Shown: piece by piece, positions 60,474 to 64,000 of the stretch | Layout of the letters: the number at the start of each line of letters is the position of its first letter | Position numbering within the stretch: the stretch's first letter is position 1 | Assembly: GCA_902362805.1 (NCBI GenBank) | Contig: CABIXY010000001.1 | Coordinates: forward strand, 424,053 to 488,052 | Direction of reading: 5' to 3' | Length of the DNA: 64,000 nucleotides | DNA from: Eubacteriaceae bacterium | GTDB taxonomy: Bacteria > Bacillota > Clostridia > Peptostreptococcales > Anaerovoracaceae | The notes under the pieces: model-generated | What the model was told of the DNA's origin: nothing | The model's database searches: none | The model's input: only the letters and a program-made list of their open reading frames with translations | Program-made: the position numbers and the translations under genes

Positions 60474-61073
60474 ATGGAAAAGAAAGACCTAATATTGGAT
60501 ACTATGTTGGAATTACTGTCGGAAAAGAAAGGAGAAAGCTGTTCCGTCAGTGATATAGCAAAAAAAGCTGGAATAGCAAAGGGAGGAATGTACTATTATT
60601 TCAAGTCAAAAGAAGAAGTCTTTGACGCCTTAGTAGAACGAACTTATCAGACTATCATTGATGATTGTCAAAAAATTGCCTCGTCTACTGGAAAAAATGC
60701 TATTGAAAAATTAAAGTACCTATATATTCATTACCGAAGTTCTATCATATCTTGTGATTTAGACGCATATCTCCATAAGCCACAGAATGCAGGTATACAC
60801 CAAAAATCTTTGGCTAAAATACTAACCAGTCTTTCACCAATTGTTGCACAGATCATAGAGCAAGGGAATGAAGAAAAAGTATTCCATTGTGCTTATCCGC
60901 TCGAATTAAGTGAAACAATTCTTTCTATTTTTTGCTTTCTATTAGACCCTGGTATTTTTACATGGACACCAGAGCAAATAGAGCGAAAGCTAACTGTTCT
61001 CGTTTCTATACTTGAAAGTGAGCTGGGTGTTCCTGAAGGTTGTATAGATTTTTTGAATAATACTTACAGATAA
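60474..61073 (+). CDS. TetR family transcriptional regulator
   Basis: 199 residues from ATG 60474 (AAAGGTGG). TetR_N helix-turn-helix at about 10-55 (CSVSDIAKKAGIAKGGMYYY). It likely represses the divergent hydrolase and itself through the two 15-bp palindromes. The ligand domain is not recognised. Confidence 0.88.
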   Translation: MEKKDLILDTMLELLSEKKGESCSVSDIAKKAGIAKGGMYYYFKSKEEVFDALVERTYQTIIDDCQKIASSTGKNAIEKLKYLYIHYRSSIISCDLDAYLHKPQNAGIHQKSLAKILTSLSPIVAQIIEQGNEEKVFHCAYPLELSETILSIFCFLLDPGIFTWTPEQIERKLTVLVSILESELGVPEGCIDFLNNTYR

Positions 61074-61080
61074 ATTATAT

Positions 61081-61132
61081 AAAATAGGTTTGCAAAACTG
61101 ACTTAAAATAACAGAAATGCAAACCTATTTTT
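61081..61132. terminator. Terminator after the TetR gene
   Basis: A 14-bp stem (AAAATAGGTTTGCA / TGCAAACCTATTTT), followed by TT; works in both directions. Confidence 0.8.
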
Positions 61133-61190
61133 ATTGAAATATAGATAATACAAAAGGCACTGGCTCCGCTGATTCCTGCACCTTGTCGCC

Positions 61191-61553
61191 TTACTTCTTC
61201 TTCGAAAACTCTTTCATCAGCTCACTCATAATTGCCTGTTGCCTTTCACTAAAACCGACAGCGGCCTGTTTTGGGTCGTGGAATTCAAATACCAGCGAAT
61301 GAATAATCCCTTTCTGCGATTCTGTCAGACCTTCTACAGATACCATCTCTTTTTTCTCGAAACCTACCAGGTAGTCCAGAGATACATTATAAAACCCCGC
61401 TATATTTTTTAAGACTTCCAATGGCGGCTCCTTTAAATTGTTTTCATAACTGCTGATGACTGGTTTGCTGCGGCCGACAATTTTGCCCATGGCTTCTTGG
61501 GAAAGATGGCGCTGCTCACGGAGTTCCCTCAGGCGCTGACCAAAATCAAACAT
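61191..61553 (-). CDS. XRE family regulator, copy 2
   Basis: 120 residues from ATG 61553 (GGAGGTGATTTT upstream), same length as copy 1 and highly similar (LSQEAMGKIVGRSKPVISSY; SLDYLVGFEKKEMVSVEGLT). Upstream GTTTTCAAATCGAAAAT (61622-61638) and GTTTTCGATTCAAGAAT (61653-61669) resemble the copy 1 operators. Probably a dispersed duplication, 3.9 kb apart. Confidence 0.85.
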   Translation of the reverse strand: MFDFGQRLRELREQRHLSQEAMGKIVGRSKPVISSYENNLKEPPLEVLKNIAGFYNVSLDYLVGFEKKEMVSVEGLTESQKGIIHSLVFEFHDPKQAAVGFSERQQAIMSELMKEFSKKK

Positions 61554-61771
61554 AAAATCACCTCCCGAAATATCGAATTCATTGATATTTACTACATAAT
61601 AAAACAATGTATCATAAATGGGTTTTCAAATCGAAAATACACAGCTCTTTGGGTTTTCGATTCAAGAATATTTTTTGAGCAATAGTTTTTCATCAATCTC
61701 ACCTCGATTGTTCTATTCGTACTTCTTTGTGCATACCTTTTAACAGGAACAACTTTGAAGGGAGAAGAGCC

Positions 61772-63403
61772 ATGACATACGAGAACGATATACCTGAGTA
61801 CGCCCTGCAGCCAGCCAGAGCACCCAAGACCATCGAGGCAGAAGCTATTTACAATACAGAGAAAATTGTTTATCCGGCGGAGGAACAGACCGTAAGCTAC
61901 CAGTTTGAAGAGGATATACTGGTGCCGGACACGAAACCGGATATGAGGGAAATACTTTTGATGGATGCAGCGTGCGATATCATGCCAGCAGAGAAAAAAG
62001 TATCTCCCAAGACAGATGACTTGCTCAATATTACAGGAGCGATTACCATTCAGACCATCTATGATTCAGAATCTGATGACAAAGAGCCGGTAGCGATTAC
62101 ATCAAAGGTGCCGTATAAATATCAGTGGAGCCTCAACCCGCTGGATCAGGCAGAAGGTGTGTTTGCCTGCAGGGTAAAAGCTCTGGAATACATGATTATC
62201 AACGAGCGGAAGTTCCGCGTCAAGATCACCTTGGAATTTTCCGGACAGCTGTTCTGCGAGAGGGAATTTCAGTTTTTTGATGGACTGAGAGATGAACAAC
62301 TGGAAATGAAAAGGGCGGAGACCTCTCTGACCTGTCTGGAGCTGATCAAGAAAGACGAAGTTTCCATTGACGAAACCTTTAAGGGGAAGGACACCAATTC
62401 CAAACCGGAATACATATTAAAACAGGATTTTATGATTACAGAAAACTATCGTCAGGTGACGACCGAAAAGGTAGTCATCAATGGCTTTGTATTCTGCAGC
62501 CTCTTGTATTCTGCGGCAGATCCATCGGAAGAAGAACCGCGGTCCGTTATCTGCCAACATAATCAGAGAATTGAGTTCACCCAGTTCGTGCCTATTGAGA
62601 AAGAGCATAGGGGTAAAAACTGGAATTCTGTAAAGACCTTTTTCAACAGCAAAGATCTGGCGGTGGTCATCGAACACGATGAAGAGAACCCCGATGAAAT
62701 ACACTTCCGCATCAAAGGAGACGTGCAGACCCGGGTAGAACTCTATGAGAGCAGACGCAGAGATATGATTATCGACGCCTATCACCGAGAAATGAACTTT
62801 GCCTACGAGATTTCAACAAAGAAGGTTTCCAACATCTCCGATGCGGCCATGTCGGAGGCTTCTATCAGAGAGATTGTCAACTTGCCAGAAGGAGCAAAGG
62901 CGTCAGAAGCTGTCTACTGTAACGCCAAAATTTTGGATTGCGAATGTGTCTGCGAAAGAGGCAAGGTCATTGTGACAGGAGCCGCTTCCTGCTGTGCCTT
63001 ATGGAAGGATCAGGACGACTGCTTCAAGGCGGCGAGAATCGTGCCTGACTTTAGAGGTTCCGTAGATATGGAAAAAGCCGTTACAGGCCAGAAAGCCTGC
63101 TGCAGGCCTCTCATCAAATCCGCCTGGGTGGAACTGATCAACGAGAAGCAGATCGAGATCAATTGTACCATCATGCTGGGCGTGGAGACCTATGACGAAG
63201 GCGAAGTCGTCCTTCTGGAGAAGCCGCATTTTGTCGACAAACCGAAAGAAAAAGAGTATCCGATGGTCATCGTCACCATGAAGCAAGGTGAAACTCTGTG
63301 GGAACTGGCAAAACGCTACCGCACCACAGAAGATCATATCAGAACGGCAAACAATCTGGAAGATGAGCCGGAATGCGGGCAGCGGCTGCTGATCGTCAAG
63401 TAG
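61772..63403 (+). CDS. sipL: SPOCS (DUF3794) and LysM domain protein, SipL-like spore coat morphogen
   Basis: 543 residues from ATG 61772 (AAGGGAG). Tandem SPOCS-type segments (about 30-170, 190-330, 350-480) and a C-terminal LysM (MVIVTMKQGETLWELAKRYR). C. difficile SipL has this architecture and recruits SpoIVA to the forespore. The neighbouring spoIIR supports sporulation. Whether this is the true orthologue cannot be decided from sequence alone. Confidence 0.75.
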   Translation: MTYENDIPEYALQPARAPKTIEAEAIYNTEKIVYPAEEQTVSYQFEEDILVPDTKPDMREILLMDAACDIMPAEKKVSPKTDDLLNITGAITIQTIYDSESDDKEPVAITSKVPYKYQWSLNPLDQAEGVFACRVKALEYMIINERKFRVKITLEFSGQLFCEREFQFFDGLRDEQLEMKRAETSLTCLELIKKDEVSIDETFKGKDTNSKPEYILKQDFMITENYRQVTTEKVVINGFVFCSLLYSAADPSEEEPRSVICQHNQRIEFTQFVPIEKEHRGKNWNSVKTFFNSKDLAVVIEHDEENPDEIHFRIKGDVQTRVELYESRRRDMIIDAYHREMNFAYEISTKKVSNISDAAMSEASIREIVNLPEGAKASEAVYCNAKILDCECVCERGKVIVTGAASCCALWKDQDDCFKAARIVPDFRGSVDMEKAVTGQKACCRPLIKSAWVELINEKQIEINCTIMLGVETYDEGEVVLLEKPHFVDKPKEKEYPMVIVTMKQGETLWELAKRYRTTEDHIRTANNLEDEPECGQRLLIVK

Positions 63404-63480
63404 CATTCCTGTAAGATGGCAAAAACAAACTAGTCCGATTTCGTACTAAACAATTTTTGTAAAAAATGTATATATCCTGA

Positions 63481-63521
63481 ATTCCTGTCCATACTTGTTT
63501 CAGAAAGGACAGGAATTTTTT
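63481..63521 (+). terminator. Hairpin directly before spoIIR
   Basis: A 10-bp stem (ATTCCTGTCC / GGACAGGAAT) with TTTTTT ending at the spoIIR start codon. The only ribosome-site-like sequence (AAAGGACAGGA) overlaps the loop and right arm. Confidence 0.75.
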
Positions 63522-64000
63522 ATGAGAGTGACATTACTACAGAGAGAAATCATTGTTTGGCTCATTTTTTTTCTGCTGGTGGCAGCCGCGGGAACTTATT
63601 ACATAAATCATACACCAAATGATCATCCGGGGATGATCCGCTTACACGTCATCGCCAACAGCGATTCGAAAGAAGATCAGGAGCTGAAATTGAAAGTGAG
63701 AGATGGAATCCTTGAATTTATGGACGGGCAGGAGAACATCGACGATGCGCGCCAGTATATCAATGACAATATTGACGAGATTGAACAGATTTCCGAAAAG
63801 ATCATCAAAGAGAACGGCTATGATTATCCGGCCAGGGCAAAGCTAAAAGTGAGCTTTATCCCGCAGAAAAGCTACGAGGATCTGACACTGCCGGCGGGGA
63901 ATTACGAAGCTCTGAAAATCACATTGGGCAGGGGTGACGGCCACAACTGGTGGTGTGTTATTTTTCCTCAGTTATGTCTGGTGGGAAAGAAAGATAAAAA
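63522..64000 (+). CDS. spoIIR: Stage II sporulation protein R (3'-truncated by window edge)
   Basis: 159 residues before the edge. N-terminal signal-anchor helix (IIVWLIFFLLVAAAGTYYI), then the SpoIIR domain with MIRLHVIANSDSKEDQELKL and LGRGDGHNWWCVIFPQLC. SpoIIR is secreted by the forespore and triggers processing of pro-sigma E. Its presence shows the host sporulates or derives from a sporulator. Confidence 0.93.
   Translation, partial: MRVTLLQREIIVWLIFFLLVAAAGTYYINHTPNDHPGMIRLHVIANSDSKEDQELKLKVRDGILEFMDGQENIDDARQYINDNIDEIEQISEKIIKENGYDYPARAKLKVSFIPQKSYEDLTLPAGNYEALKITLGRGDGHNWWCVIFPQLCLVGKKDK

Noticed and set aside
1..64000. tRNA or rRNA genes
   Set aside because: No cloverleaf or rRNA-like sequence was recognised by eye; a covariance search was not possible here.

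Overview
The window looks like one stretch of a spore-forming, anaerobic, low-to-mid GC Clostridia chromosome. Evidence: strong Gram-positive ribosome binding sites, a SPOCS/LysM spore protein and SpoIIR at the right edge, an O2-independent type 1B dihydroorotate dehydrogenase (PyrD/PyrK), and a PBSX-type tail locus. A family XIII/Anaerovoracaceae-like host would fit, but that is only an impression.

Region 1 (1-23.1 kb, + strand) is the late half of a contractile-tail prophage or tailocin in PBSX order: sheath, tube, tail chaperone with a textbook -1 frameshift site, two copies of a PH-SHOCT membrane-protein gene, tape measure, LysM tail protein, hub, a cellular-type ywbE gene as a separate transcription unit, baseplate wedge genes, fibres, then XkdX, a holin-like protein, phiLC3-type holin and amidase. 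No capsid, portal, terminase or integrase lies in the window, so phage versus tailocin cannot be decided here. Inside the fibre genes sits an AT-rich cassette (14.3-17.4 kb): two Cys-rich repeat proteins (11 core Cys after a 114-residue leader-like region; 52 Cys in 202 residues without leader), two small uncharacterised proteins and a radical SAM/SPASM maturase. It reads as a ribosomally made, radical-SAM-modified peptide system built into a phage tail operon, and is the most unusual feature of the window. The last fibre (20.1-21.5 kb) is decaying.

Region 2 (23.1-29.3 kb) is a peptide/amide catabolism group: two tandem M20D amidohydrolases (-), a YtcJ-like amidohydrolase (+) and a YfcC-like transporter behind a sigma-54-type promoter; the transporter has an in-frame TAG at codon 48. 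Region 3 (29.5-37.9 kb) is a complete kdpFABCDE potassium system. An AAA/DUF4143 ATPase follows, bracketed by 29-bp perfect direct repeats. Region 4 (39.4-45.4 kb, - strand) is a pyrimidine operon, pyrC-K-D-F-E-B-I, with palindromic intergenic elements.

Region 5 (45.5-50.9 kb) holds a PadR regulator with a membrane partner, an ABC exporter-like operon and two secreted proteins, each of which is put in one frame only by a -1 shift at a homopolymer. Region 6 (50.9-59.0 kb) is mostly housekeeping: GNAT, CvpA, TadA, IspE and a GntR regulator, plus small membrane proteins and a lipoprotein. Region 7 (59-64 kb) has an alpha/beta hydrolase divergent from a TetR regulator with two operators, a second copy of an XRE regulator, and the sporulation genes.
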